A stretch of DNA of 64,000 bases from Nocardioides sp. (GCF_030019515.1 NZ_JASEEQ010000007.1:186001-250000), one strand, 5' to 3'; positions 19,257-28,265 are shown, counted from the first letter of the stretch. Notes: generated from the sequence alone by a model not told the origin. Numbers and translations are program-made.

Positions 19257-20038
19257 ATGAAGTCGATGACGGATCGACCCGACACGTCGTTCGGCCCGCG
19301 GGGCGCGGACGTCGTGCTCGTCGACCGCTCCTGTGGGCGCTGCGACGCCTGCCTGGCCGGCTCGACGCTGTGGTGCCTGAGCCCGAGCGCCTCGGGCCGC
19401 GAGCTCGCGGGCCCGGTGCCGGCCGACCGGGTGGGACCGCTGACGGCCGCGCTCCTGGCGGCGGCCGCGCTGGCCGAGGTCGGCCCGGTCGGCACTGTGC
19501 TGGCCGTCGGCGCCGAGAAGGGCGCCCTCGACGTTCTGCTCCGGGCAGTCACGAACGGTCCGGTCCTGCTGGCCGCTGATCCCTTCGACGCGAGGGTCAA
19601 GGCCGAGGTCGTGCACCTCGAGGGATCCGGTCGGGCGCCGCCGGGCGGCGCGCGGCAGCGGAGTCGATCGGCGCCACGGCGTACGCGCCCGGCGAGCCCC
19701 CCGGTGCGGGGTACGACGCGTTGCTCGACGTCTCGGAGTCACCGGCAGCCGTCGAGGCCGTGCTGACCCTGCTGCACCCGACCGCGCCCGTGGTGCTCGT
19801 CGGTCTGAACGATGCGCCGGTCCCCACCGGGCTGGGCGCACATCGGCTGATCGGCGCCTTCGGCTACCGCGACGCGGACTTCGCGCGGTCGGTCGAGCTC
19901 ATCGTTGGCGGGCGGGTCCGCCTCGCCCACCTGGTCACCCACCGCTTCGGCCTCGACGAAGCGGAGCGTGCCCTCACCGCACCGCGGCCACAGGACAACG
20001 TCGTCAAGGCCGCGATCGTCCCCCTCACGCCCCACTGA
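19257..20038 (+). pseudogene. Zinc-type alcohol dehydrogenase, truncated and frame-broken
   Basis: The first frame (from 19257) opens directly at the structural-zinc lobe: DRSCGRCDACLAGSTLWC has the Cys-x2-Cys-x2-Cys-x7-Cys spacing of MDR dehydrogenases. The ~90 N-terminal residues with the catalytic zinc ligands are absent. Frame 0 loses homology near 19610–19660, and another plus frame continues with RRAAAESIGATAYAP, then YDALLDVSESPAAVEAVL and the C-terminal HRFGLDEAERALTA to the stop at 20038. So there are two defects: a missing catalytic domain and a frame break. It heads the operon; probably inactive unless the break is a sequencing error. Confidence 0.7.
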
Positions 20039-20061
20039 TGCTCCCCGAGGAGACCACGCAG

Positions 20062-20847
20062 ATGAACACATCGCCACGACCCGAACCGGTGAGCTTCGAG
20101 TTCACCGGTCGACGGGTCTGGGTCACCGGCGCCAGTCGCGGGCTGGGTCGGGCCATCGCCCTCGGCTTCGCCGCCAGCGGCGCCGACGTCGCGCTGACCG
20201 CCCGCAGTGAGCAGTCGCTGCGCGGGGTCGCGGCCGAGGCCGAGGTACTCGGAGCCAAGACGCTGGTGCTGCCGGCCTCGGTGTCCGAGGCCGACGCGGT
20301 CTCCGGCACGGTCGCCGAGATCGAGCGTGCGTGGGGCGGGCTCGACGTTCTCGTCAACTGTGCCGGTGTGAGCCCCATGTTCAAGAGGGCGGAGCTCGTC
20401 GAGGTCGAGGAGTGGCGCTTGGTCCTGGACGTCAACGTGACCGGCTCGTTCCTCTGCGCGCGCGAGGCAGGCAAGCTGATGCTCGACCGCGAGGGCGGCT
20501 CGATCGTCAACATCTCCAGCATCCTCGGTCAGGTCGGCGGGGAGCGGATGGCGGCGTACTCCGCCAGCAAGGGCGCCGTCGACGCCCTCACCCGGACGCT
20601 CGCGCTGGAGTGGGCGCCGCGGGGTATCCGGGTCAACACCATCGCGCCCGGCTACTTCGAGACCGACATGACCGAGGCCCTGCGCGGCCACAAGAAGTGG
20701 CGGGGCCACCTGCTCTCGCGGATCCCGATGGGCCGGTTCGGGGTGCCCGAGGAGCTCGTCTCGGCTGCGCTGTTCCTGGCGTCCGAGGCGTCCGGCTTCA
20801 TGACCGGCTCGACCGTGGTCGTCGACGGCGGCTGGACCGCCGCGTGA
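20062..20847 (+). CDS. SDR-family oxidoreductase (FabG-like)
   Basis: 261 aa. The start is placed at ATG 20062, eleven bases after GAGGAG; an in-frame ATG at 20038 overlaps the previous stop and is possible. The cofactor motif is VTGASRGLGRAIA, the structural motif NCAGVS, catalytic Ser in NISSIL and YSASK. Classical SDRs with this pattern reduce or oxidise 3-hydroxy/keto groups. Within the operon it may oxidise a hydroxyacyl-CoA. The stop overlaps the next GTG. Confidence 0.92.
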   Translation: MNTSPRPEPVSFEFTGRRVWVTGASRGLGRAIALGFAASGADVALTARSEQSLRGVAAEAEVLGAKTLVLPASVSEADAVSGTVAEIERAWGGLDVLVNCAGVSPMFKRAELVEVEEWRLVLDVNVTGSFLCAREAGKLMLDREGGSIVNISSILGQVGGERMAAYSASKGAVDALTRTLALEWAPRGIRVNTIAPGYFETDMTEALRGHKKWRGHLLSRIPMGRFGVPEELVSAALFLASEASGFMTGSTVVVDGGWTAA

Positions 20848-21512
20848 CCGTCGACGTGTGGGAAGCGCTCTACACCAGCCGCGCGATGCGGCGGATGGAG
20901 CCCGACCCGGTGCCGCTCGATGTGCAGGCCCGGATCATGGACGCGGCCGTACGTGCACCCAGCGGCGGCGACAGCCAGCCGTGGCGGTTCCTGCTCGTCG
21001 ACGATGCCTCGGTGAAGGCGCAGCTCGCGGCGCCGTACCGCGAGGCCGTGGCGTTGCTGTGGCGCGGCCACTACGCCGGTCAGGTTGCGGCCGCGGAGGC
21101 CGATCCGGACAGCCCCTCCGCCCAGCGATTCTTGAAGCTGCGGTCGAGCGTGCAGTACCTCGCCGACCACTTCGAGGAGGTGCCGCTGCTGCTCTTCGCG
21201 TTCTCGCGCGGCGACCGCGACGGCGGGTCGATCTTCCCGGCGGTCTGGAGCGCGATCCTCGCGGCCCGTGCGCAGGGCGTCGGCAGCGCGTTGACCAACG
21301 TCCTCGACATCTTCCGGCCCGACAGCACCCGCGCGATCCTGGGCGTGCCGCCCGACCGCGGCTGGAGACTCAACGCGACCGTTGCGATGGGATATCCCAA
21401 GGGACGCTGGGGGGTCGCGCCGCGTCAGCCCGCGCACCAGGTCACGTTTCGCAACAGCTGGGGCACCGAGCCGGGCTTCGCCAACGACGAGCCGCTGTGG
21501 AGTCCGTCGTGA
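20844..21512 (+). CDS. Nitroreductase-family FMN oxidoreductase
   Basis: 222 aa. GTG start in a GTGA overlap with the SDR stop. TSRAMRRMEPDPVP at the N-terminus, APSGGDSQPWRFLLVDD and the late VAMGYPKGRWG motif are standard FMN-binding elements of the family. Likely reduces an enone, quinone or similar electrophile with NAD(P)H; the precise role in this operon is unknown. The stop again overlaps the next start. Confidence 0.85.
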   Translation: MTVDVWEALYTSRAMRRMEPDPVPLDVQARIMDAAVRAPSGGDSQPWRFLLVDDASVKAQLAAPYREAVALLWRGHYAGQVAAAEADPDSPSAQRFLKLRSSVQYLADHFEEVPLLLFAFSRGDRDGGSIFPAVWSAILAARAQGVGSALTNVLDIFRPDSTRAILGVPPDRGWRLNATVAMGYPKGRWGVAPRQPAHQVTFRNSWGTEPGFANDEPLWSPS

Positions 21513-22285
21513 CGCGATCCGTGATGCCCATCGCCGCTCCGCTCTACCCGCCGCCGCCGTACGAGTTCCGGCGCGCCCGACAGACGTGGGTCGTCTACGA
21601 GGCCGATCCTGCGTCGATCGCACGGCTGCTCCCCGACGGGGTGGCGGTCGACAGCGGCGATGGTGACGTTGCGGTCTGCGCGGCGTGGGCCTGCCACTAT
21701 CCGGTGTCGACCTTCGGCCCCTACCTGGAGGCGTACGTCGTGGTCCGAGTGGTGGTCGGCGACGAACGGTTCTGGTACCAACCGGTGATCGTCACCGACG
21801 CCGAGGCGCCGATGGCCGCCGGGCGCGAGGTGTGGGGCTACGGCAAGAAGCTCGCGCACCTGACCTGGTCCGGCCAGGACGCCGGCGGCCCGGGCACCGA
21901 ACAGCTGGTGATGACGGTCGATCGGCCCGCCGGCGTACGCCTGATGGCGCTGTCGATGGCCCCGGACCGGCTGATCGACGGACCCGAGCTGATGGACCTG
22001 GAGACGGCCGAGCTGCTGCCCACGCTGAGCCACCGGGTGCTGCCCGGCCTGGTCGACGAGCTGGTCGCGGTCGACGTGCGACCGAAGGCGCATCGCGGTG
22101 CCGACGGTCGGCTCGAGCTGTGGCGGGGCCGCGGCCACGTCGAGCTGAACGGCACCGCTGCCGACCCGTGGCACGCGTTCCGTCCGTCCCGGGTGCTCGA
22201 TGCGTTCAGCGCCTGCACGGACTTCGTCCTTCCCGAGGGCCGCGTGGTCCCACGGGCCCCGACCGACTCGACCACCGAGGAGTGA
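21509..22285 (+). CDS. Acetoacetate decarboxylase-family protein (first copy)
   Basis: 258 aa, GTG start coupled to the upstream stop. EAPMAAGREVWGYGKKLAHL aligns with the EPKK/EFPKK Schiff-base motif of acetoacetate decarboxylase; the Lys pair is kept but the Pro is Gly. Family members include decarboxylases and aldolase-dehydratases that act on beta-keto acids. Followed by a paralogue five bases later, suggesting the two act on related substrates or form a heteromer. Confidence 0.75.
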   Translation: MTRSVMPIAAPLYPPPPYEFRRARQTWVVYEADPASIARLLPDGVAVDSGDGDVAVCAAWACHYPVSTFGPYLEAYVVVRVVVGDERFWYQPVIVTDAEAPMAAGREVWGYGKKLAHLTWSGQDAGGPGTEQLVMTVDRPAGVRLMALSMAPDRLIDGPELMDLETAELLPTLSHRVLPGLVDELVAVDVRPKAHRGADGRLELWRGRGHVELNGTAADPWHAFRPSRVLDAFSACTDFVLPEGRVVPRAPTDSTTEE

Positions 22286-22290
22286 CCAGC

Positions 22291-23076
22291 ATGGGCTTTC
22301 GCCGTACCCCCGCAGAGATCACCGAGATCCAGCAGACCGTCTCCGACGTGGAGTTCGTCGGGGGCGAGTCGCTCAGCGTCGACTTCCTGACCCGCCCCGA
22401 GATCGTGCGCGCAGTGCTGCCCGTCGAGCTCGAGCCGGGCGATCAGCCGCGGATCACCGCGCAGGTGAGCCGGTGGCGGAGCAACTGTGTCGGCGACTTC
22501 GACGCGTCCGCGATCTACGTGAGCGCGCGGTACGGCGACGTGGCCGGCGACTACGTGCTCACCATGTTCATGGACAGCGACGTCCCGATGCTGTTCGGCC
22601 GCGACCTGTTCGGGGAGCCCAAGAAGATCGGACGCTCCACGCTGTACCGCAACGACGGCCACATGAGCGGCGTGCTCGAGCGCGGCGGGACCCGGCTGAT
22701 CGAGATCGAGGCGGACCTCGCTGAGGACAGCGGCCCGACCACGCTGCTCGGCCGCAACTTCAACGTGAAGTACCAGCTCGCGCCGGACGCCTCGGCCGTG
22801 GTGGGCGAGCCGACGCTGACGATGGCGGAGTTCGACCAGCAGGTCACCGTGCGACGCAAGGCGGAAGCGTCCGTACGGCTGGGGAGCACCGTCCACGACC
22901 CGCTGGGCGACCTCGAGATCATCGAGGTGCTCGGCGGCATCTACGTGGAGACGGGCATGAAGGCCAGCTGCGCCCCGGTCGGCACCCTCGACGCCGACGC
23001 GTTCCTGCCGCTGGCGCTCGGTCGTGCCGACTACTGGCCCGCGCTCGTCACCGCCCGACTGCCGCAGCCGGCCTGA
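22291..23076 (+). CDS. Acetoacetate decarboxylase-family protein (second copy)
   Basis: 261 aa. ATG preceded by GAGGAG. The motif RDLFGEPKKIGRSTLY contains the canonical E-P-K-K with the Schiff-base Lys. It shares only the fold-level pattern with the first copy, so the duplication is old. An ACAD11-like dehydrogenase follows 28 bp later. The reaction is unassigned; a beta-keto acid or aldol substrate is expected. Confidence 0.75.
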   Translation: MGFRRTPAEITEIQQTVSDVEFVGGESLSVDFLTRPEIVRAVLPVELEPGDQPRITAQVSRWRSNCVGDFDASAIYVSARYGDVAGDYVLTMFMDSDVPMLFGRDLFGEPKKIGRSTLYRNDGHMSGVLERGGTRLIEIEADLAEDSGPTTLLGRNFNVKYQLAPDASAVVGEPTLTMAEFDQQVTVRRKAEASVRLGSTVHDPLGDLEIIEVLGGIYVETGMKASCAPVGTLDADAFLPLALGRADYWPALVTARLPQPA

Positions 23077-23104
23077 CCGGCGTACTCCTGGAAGAGAGGA
23101 AGAC

Positions 23105-24310
23105 ATGGACTTCGGACTGTCTGCGAAGGCGCAGGAGCACTGCGACCGGATGTGGGACTTCATGCGGGAGGAGGTCTTCCCGGCCGAGCCGGTGTGGGCC
23201 GCGCACCTCGCCGCGCACGGTGAGCACAGCCATCCGCCGGTGATGGAGAGGCTGAAGCGGTCGGCGCGGGAGCGCGGGCTCTGGAACCTCTTCCTGCCGC
23301 AGCTGTCGGGGATGTCGAACGTCGAGTACGCCGCGGTCGCGGAGATCTCCGGCTGGTCTCCGGTGATCGCGCCCGAGGCGATCAACTGCCAGGCGCCGGA
23401 TACCGGGAACATGGAGACCCTCGAGTTGTTCGCCACCCCCGAGCAGCGCGCCCAGTGGCTCGAGCCGCTGCTCGAGGGCGAGATCCGTTCGGCGTTCGCG
23501 ATGACTGAGCCCGACGTCGCCTCGTCGGACGCGACCAACATCGACACCCGGATCGTGCGGGACGGCGACGAGTACGTCATCAACGGGCGCAAGTGGTGGA
23601 TCACCGGGGTGGCCGACGAGCGCTGCCGGGTCCTGATCGTGATGGGCAAGACCGACATGGACGCCGAGCCGCACCGGCAGCAGTCCATGGTGCTGGTGCC
23701 GATCGACGCTCCCGGCGTCGAGGTCGTCCGGCAGCTGCCGATCTTCGGGTACCAGGACCAGCACGGGCACGCCGAGATCGTCTTCCGCGACGTGCGGGTG
23801 CCGGTCACGAACCTGCTCGCGGAGGAGGGCGACGGCTTCAAGATCGCCCAGGCCCGCCTCGGCCCCGGTCGCATCCACCACGCGATGCGCGCGATCGGCA
23901 TGGCCGAGCGGGCGCTCGCGCTGATGGTGGACCGCGCGAAGTCGCGGGTGGCGTTCGGCCAGCACCTGTCCGAGCAGGGCGTCGTGCGAGACCTGATCGC
24001 CCAGTCCCGGATGGAGATCGACCAGGCGCGACTGTACGTCTACAAGACCGCGTGGTTGATCGACCAGTACGGCGCGAAGGGCGCCCGCACCGAGATCGCC
24101 GGCATCAAGGTCGCGGCCCCGGCGATGGCGACCCGGGTCATCGACCGCGCCATCGAGGTGTTCGGCGGCATGGGGGTCAGCGACGACACCCCATTGGCGT
24201 ACTTCTACGCCTGGGCGCGGGTGCTCCGGATCGTGGATGGGCCGGACGCGGTGCACCGCCGGTCGATCGCGCGGGACGAGTTGCGGCGCACACCGCCGTA
24301 CCTCGGCTGA
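23105..24310 (+). CDS. Acyl-CoA dehydrogenase, ACAD11-like subgroup
   Basis: 401 aa. ATG 23105 after AGAGAGGAAG. Begins DFGLSAKAQEHCDRMWDFM. Flavin and substrate motifs: FAMTEPDVASSDATNI, NGRKWWITG, RIHHAMRAIGMAERAL and a C-terminal EVFGGMGVSDDTPLAY. The RIHHAMR and ARVLRIVDGPDAVHRRSIAR blocks are characteristic of the ACAD11 branch. In human ACAD11 this domain is fused to a kinase domain, and in Pseudomonas putida LvaC it works with the kinase LvaA to turn 4-hydroxyacyl-CoA into enoyl-CoA. A matching kinase is encoded two genes downstream. Confidence 0.88.
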   Translation: MDFGLSAKAQEHCDRMWDFMREEVFPAEPVWAAHLAAHGEHSHPPVMERLKRSARERGLWNLFLPQLSGMSNVEYAAVAEISGWSPVIAPEAINCQAPDTGNMETLELFATPEQRAQWLEPLLEGEIRSAFAMTEPDVASSDATNIDTRIVRDGDEYVINGRKWWITGVADERCRVLIVMGKTDMDAEPHRQQSMVLVPIDAPGVEVVRQLPIFGYQDQHGHAEIVFRDVRVPVTNLLAEEGDGFKIAQARLGPGRIHHAMRAIGMAERALALMVDRAKSRVAFGQHLSEQGVVRDLIAQSRMEIDQARLYVYKTAWLIDQYGAKGARTEIAGIKVAAPAMATRVIDRAIEVFGGMGVSDDTPLAYFYAWARVLRIVDGPDAVHRRSIARDELRRTPPYLG

Positions 24311-24315
24311 GCGTC

Positions 24316-25665
24316 GTGACGGAGGTGGCCGACGGGGCGCGCCGAGTCCCGATCCTGCTGGGGGTGCTCTTCGGCCTCACCGGTCTGGGTTCGGCCGCCG
24401 TCGCGGTCACCCTGCCGCTGCTGGGCCGCGACCTCGGCGTGGACTCGGGCGACGCGGCCTGGGCGATCAGCCTCTACGCGCTGATGCTGGCCGTGGCGAC
24501 GCCGGTCTACGGACGGGTCTCCGACCTGGTCGGCGTACGGGTGCCGCTCCTGGTGGGGGTCGCGCTGATGTCGGTCGGCGCGGTCGTCGCGGCGACTGCG
24601 CCGACGTACGACGTGCTGCTCGGCGCCCGGTTGGTGCAGGGGGCCGGCGCCGCGGCCATCCCGACCCTCGGAATCACGGCGGTCAGCCATCGGTACACGG
24701 GGGCGGCGCGTGGGGTCGCGCTCGGCCGCCTTGCCGGTGTCACTGCTGCGTTGAGCAGCATCGGGCCGCTGGTCGGCGGGCTGGTCGAGGACGTAGCCGG
24801 CTGGCGGGCCGTGCTGGCGCTACCGGTGCTCGCCCTCCTGGTCGTCCCCTTCGTCTGGGGTGCGCTGACCGGCCAGGGCAGCGGGGCGACGCTGGATGTG
24901 CTCGGCGCGATGCTCGTCGGAGTGACCGCCGCTGGTCTGGTGCTGCTGGTCCAGTCGCCCGCGACCGGCCTCCTGGTCGCGCTGGTGGGGACGCTGATGC
25001 TCCTGCTCGGGACCCCGCTCGTGGTCCGGCACGTACGTCGCAGACCGCGCGGCTTCCTGCCCCGCGTGGTGATCACCGACCCGACCGTGGTGCGTAGTGC
25101 GGTCGCCGCCGCGACCGTTCCTGCGGCGTGGTTCGGCCTGCTGATCGCGGTGCCCGCGGTGCTCGTCGGTCAGGGCTGGGAGCCCTGGCAGGTCGGCGTG
25201 CTGCTGGTGCCTCCAGCCGTGCTGTCGCTGGTCGTATCGCGGCACGCTGGTCGACTCCTCGACCGCGTCGGCGCAGCCCGCTCCCTGGCCGTCGCCGCCG
25301 CGCTCGCCCTCGTCGCGCTGGCGGTCGCCGCGGTCGGCGCCGAGCTTGCGTCGCCGGTGCTGCTCGCGACCGCCGTCGGGCTGGTCGTCGTGGCCTACGG
25401 CATCAGCCAACCGGCGATGACGGCGGCCGTGACGGCCGCCGTGTCCGTCGACCTCCGCGGCGCGGCGCTCGGCATCGCCACCCTGGTGTTCATGGTCGGC
25501 GCTTCCGTCGGCTCCGCTGCTCTGGGCGGCCTCGGTGATGCAGCAGGCATCCCGACTGCGCTCGCCATTCTCGCCGTCCTGCCCGTGATCGGGCTGATCG
25601 CCCTGCGTCCACTGATTGAAAGGAGTCCCCTGGTGTACGACCTCGACGAGGTGCCCGGTGGTTGA
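24316..25665 (+). CDS. MFS transporter
   Basis: 449 aa, GTG start with GGAGG just inside. About 12 hydrophobic spans. The loop GRVSDLVGVRVPL matches the G-x-x-x-D-x-x-G-R-R region between helices 2 and 3, and RLVQGAGAAAIPTLG resembles the motif of drug:H+ antiporters. Position inside the operon suggests import of the growth substrate or export of an intermediate. The 3' end overlaps the kinase start by 8 bp. Confidence 0.88.
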   Translation: MTEVADGARRVPILLGVLFGLTGLGSAAVAVTLPLLGRDLGVDSGDAAWAISLYALMLAVATPVYGRVSDLVGVRVPLLVGVALMSVGAVVAATAPTYDVLLGARLVQGAGAAAIPTLGITAVSHRYTGAARGVALGRLAGVTAALSSIGPLVGGLVEDVAGWRAVLALPVLALLVVPFVWGALTGQGSGATLDVLGAMLVGVTAAGLVLLVQSPATGLLVALVGTLMLLLGTPLVVRHVRRRPRGFLPRVVITDPTVVRSAVAAATVPAAWFGLLIAVPAVLVGQGWEPWQVGVLLVPPAVLSLVVSRHAGRLLDRVGAARSLAVAAALALVALAVAAVGAELASPVLLATAVGLVVVAYGISQPAMTAAVTAAVSVDLRGAALGIATLVFMVGASVGSAALGGLGDAAGIPTALAILAVLPVIGLIALRPLIERSPLVYDLDEVPGG

Positions 25666-26683
25666 CCTGTCCACGGCGGAGCTGACCGGAGTCGCGGCGA
25701 GGATGGCCGGAGCCGGGGTCGCCCTCGCTGGCCCCCTCGAGGCGCGGCAGATCGCCGGCGGCCGCTCGAACCTGACCTTCCAGCTCACCGACGGCGCGGC
25801 GAGGTGGGTACTGCGCACCGCGCCGCGCGCGGGTCGCACGCCGTCGGCACACGACGTGGCGCGGGAGTTCCGAGTCACCCGCGCGTTGCGCGGCACCGCC
25901 GTCCCGGTTCCACCCGCGGTCGTGCTCGACGAGGGCGAGGAGGTGTTGGGCGCGCCGTACGCAGTCGCGGAGTTCGTCGACGGAGCCTGCGTGCAGAGCC
26001 GCGACGAGCTCGACCAGCTGCCCGATGAGATCGTCGATGCGTGCGTGGGACGCCTGGTGGAGACACTGGCCGCCCTCCACGACGTCGATCCGGCGGCCGT
26101 GGGCCTCGAGGGTCACGGCCGCCCGGAGGGGTACGCCGAACGGCAGGTCCGCCGTTGGTCGGGACAGTGGGAGCTGGTCGGAACGCCCGCGCTCGACCCG
26201 CTGGCGACCTCCACCGGCCGCCTCCTGACGGCCGCGATGCCCGTCCAGCGCGCGAGTGGCATCGTCCACGGCGACTACCGGATCGACAACACGATCCTGC
26301 GGATCGCCGAGACCGTGTCGGTCGCAGCGGTGGTCGACTGGGAGCTCTCGACGCTCGGTGACCCGGTGGCCGACGTGGCACTGATGTGCGTGTACCGCCA
26401 CCCTGCACTCGACCTGGTGCTCGGCGCACCGAGCGCGTGGACCAGCGGTCGGCTCCCGGACGTCAGCGGGCTGGCCGCTGCGTACGAAGCGGCCGGCGGT
26501 GTGGCACTGGACAGCTGGGAGTTCCACCTGGCTCTGGGCTACTTCAAGCTCGCCGTCATCGCGGCCGGGATCGACCATCGGTATCGCGTGGGCGCCACCA
26601 GCGGGCCCGGGTTCGACACCGCGGGCGAGGCCGTGGCTCCGCTTCTGGAGGAGGCCCGGACGCTCGCGCTCGGCCTGGCGTGA
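25658..26683 (+). CDS. APH/ChoK-fold phosphotransferase, ACAD10/11-like kinase
   Basis: 341 aa, GTG start inside the MFS 3' end. ATP-site glycine-rich loop IAGGRSNLTFQL, Lys-equivalent in WVLRTAP, Brenner motif HGDYRIDN and DFG-equivalent DWELSTLGDPVADVAL. The HGDYRxDN…DWELSTLGDP pattern is that of the kinase domain of ACAD10/ACAD11 and of LvaA from levulinate catabolism, which phosphorylate the hydroxyl of 4-hydroxyacyl-CoA. Together with the ACAD two genes upstream it would make a split version of ACAD11. Aminoglycoside resistance is not suggested. Confidence 0.85.
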   Translation: MVDLSTAELTGVAARMAGAGVALAGPLEARQIAGGRSNLTFQLTDGAARWVLRTAPRAGRTPSAHDVAREFRVTRALRGTAVPVPPAVVLDEGEEVLGAPYAVAEFVDGACVQSRDELDQLPDEIVDACVGRLVETLAALHDVDPAAVGLEGHGRPEGYAERQVRRWSGQWELVGTPALDPLATSTGRLLTAAMPVQRASGIVHGDYRIDNTILRIAETVSVAAVVDWELSTLGDPVADVALMCVYRHPALDLVLGAPSAWTSGRLPDVSGLAAAYEAAGGVALDSWEFHLALGYFKLAVIAAGIDHRYRVGATSGPGFDTAGEAVAPLLEEARTLALGLA

Positions 26684-26705
26684 CCACTGCCGAGTCGCGA
26701 GACCC

Positions 26706-27350
26706 TCAGCGACCGGTGCCGAAGATGGCGTTGAGCCGGGCGACCTCGTCGGCGGGCAGGTAGCGCTCCCCGCCGATCTGGCGCAGCAGGTAGGTCACCT
26801 GCGCGGTGTACTCCAGCCGTTCCATCGCGAGATACGCCTGCTCCAGGTCCGTGCCCCAGGTGAGAGCACCGTGGTGCTCCAGCAGGCAGGCTCGATGGGA
26901 CAGGACGAACGGCTTCACTGAGTCCGGGACGGCGTCGGTGGAAGGCGTGGCATAGGGCGCCAGTGGGACCTCCGGCATGGCCACGACCGTCTCGGGCATC
27001 ATCGGCCCGGACAGGCCCTCGCCCTTGATCGCCCACACGGTCGAGTACATCGGGTGCGCGTGGACGACCGCGTGCACCTCCGGGTCCACGGCGTAGACAC
27101 CCAGGTGCATCCGGATCTCCGAGGACGGCAGGAGGCCGCCACCCCCGAGGACCTGCCCGCTGCCGTCGACGATGGGCAGGTCCTCGGCACGGAGATTGCC
27201 CTTGCTCACCCCTGTCGGCGTGCACAGGAAGCTGTCGGGGCCGACGCGGACGGAGATGTTGCCGTCGTTGGCGGCAACCATCCCGCGTTGCCAGAGACGC
27301 CGCCCCACCTCGCAGACGGCCGCGCGGGCGTCGGCCACCGACATGTGCAC
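26706..27350 (-). CDS. Class II aldolase/adducin-family protein (FucA-like)
   Basis: 214 aa. MVAANDGNISVRV (substrate/phosphate loop), TPTGVSKGNLR, VVHAHPMYSTV (two zinc His) and LLEHHGALTWG (third His region) are the family pattern. Such enzymes split ketose-1-phosphates into DHAP and an aldehyde. Last gene of the minus-strand operon (six bases after the LsrF-like gene). With MtnK and MtnA on the other strand it supplies the aldolase of a DHAP shunt for methylthioribose or 5-deoxyribose. Confidence 0.88.
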   Translation of the reverse strand: MHMSVADARAAVCEVGRRLWQRGMVAANDGNISVRVGPDSFLCTPTGVSKGNLRAEDLPIVDGSGQVLGGGGLLPSSEIRMHLGVYAVDPEVHAVVHAHPMYSTVWAIKGEGLSGPMMPETVVAMPEVPLAPYATPSTDAVPDSVKPFVLSHRACLLEHHGALTWGTDLEQAYLAMERLEYTAQVTYLLRQIGGERYLPADEVARLNAIFGTGR

Positions 27351-27356
27351 CTCGGA

Positions 27357-28238
27357 TCAGTCCTCCGCGCCGTGCGAGAGGTCCCGGTAGAGCTCGGTCG
27401 CCTTCTCGGGTGACCACTCGTCGTGAACGACGGAGCGCACGGCCTGGAGCATGGCGTGCGGGTCCTGACGCTGGAAGATGTTGCGGCCCATGTCCACCCC
27501 GGCTGCGCCCTCGTCGACCGCCCTGCGTGCCATCTCCAGGGCGTCGAGCACCGGCAGCTTCTTGCCGCCGGCCATGATGATCGGCACCGGGCAGGCAGCG
27601 GTGACCTGTGCGAAGTCCTCGCAGTAGTACGTCTTGACGAGCTGGGCGCCGAGCTCCGCGATGATCCTGGTGGCGAGGCCGAGGTAGCGCGCGTCTCGCA
27701 CCATGTCGCGGCCGACCGCGGTCACGCCGAGGACGGGGATGCCTGCCCCGAGGCCCGCGTCGACGAGCTGGGTCAGGTTGTGGATGGACTGGGTCTCGTG
27801 GTCGCTGCCGATGAATACCTGGACCGCGACGGCTGTGGCGTCCATGCGAACGGCGTCGGTGATGTCCATCGCAATGCGCTCGTCGGACAGGTCGTTGAGG
27901 ATGGAAGGGCCGCCGGATGCCCGGACGACGAGGGCGTTGTCACAGCTCGCCGGGATGACCGAACGGATGATGCCTCGCGTGGCCATGAGCGCGTCCGCGT
28001 ACGGCGCGAGCGGCGCGATGTTCAGGTCGACGCGCTCGAGTCCGCTGGTGGGACCTTGGAAGTACCCGTGGTCGAAGGCGAGCATGACGGTGCGCCCGTC
28101 TGCGCCGAAGATGCGCGAGAGGCGGTGCCGCATGCCGAAGTCGAGCTGGCTGGCACCCTTGATGTGGAAGCCCTCCATCTGCTGAGGGCGGTCGAGGCCG
28201 AAGTCCTTGGCGGCGAGGTTGCCCTCGAGGTCAGCCAT
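27357..28238 (-). CDS. lsrF: LsrF-like 3-hydroxy-5-phosphonooxypentane-2,4-dione thiolase / DhnA-type aldolase
   Basis: 293 aa. Strong match to LsrF by recall: KDFGLDRPQQ at the start, RTVMLAFDHGYFQGPTSGLE, LVKTYYCEDF (Schiff-base Lys), PVPIIMAGGKK and GAAGVDMGRNIFQ. LsrF transfers an acetyl group from phosphorylated AI-2 degradation product to CoA, giving DHAP and acetyl-CoA. No lsrK, lsrG or lsrR is present, so here it may serve a different C5 sugar phosphate. Part of the aldolase–cupin–lsrF–fucA operon. The symbol reflects sequence family, not proven function. Confidence 0.85.
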   Translation of the reverse strand: MADLEGNLAAKDFGLDRPQQMEGFHIKGASQLDFGMRHRLSRIFGADGRTVMLAFDHGYFQGPTSGLERVDLNIAPLAPYADALMATRGIIRSVIPASCDNALVVRASGGPSILNDLSDERIAMDITDAVRMDATAVAVQVFIGSDHETQSIHNLTQLVDAGLGAGIPVLGVTAVGRDMVRDARYLGLATRIIAELGAQLVKTYYCEDFAQVTAACPVPIIMAGGKKLPVLDALEMARRAVDEGAAGVDMGRNIFQRQDPHAMLQAVRSVVHDEWSPEKATELYRDLSHGAED

Positions 28239-28265
28239 GGTGAATCCTTTCGTTGTCTTTCCTTG

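Noticed and set aside
25658..26683. Reading the APH-fold kinase as an aminoglycoside resistance gene
   Set aside because: The DWELSTLGDP pattern and operon context fit ACAD10/11-type kinases, not antibiotic kinases.
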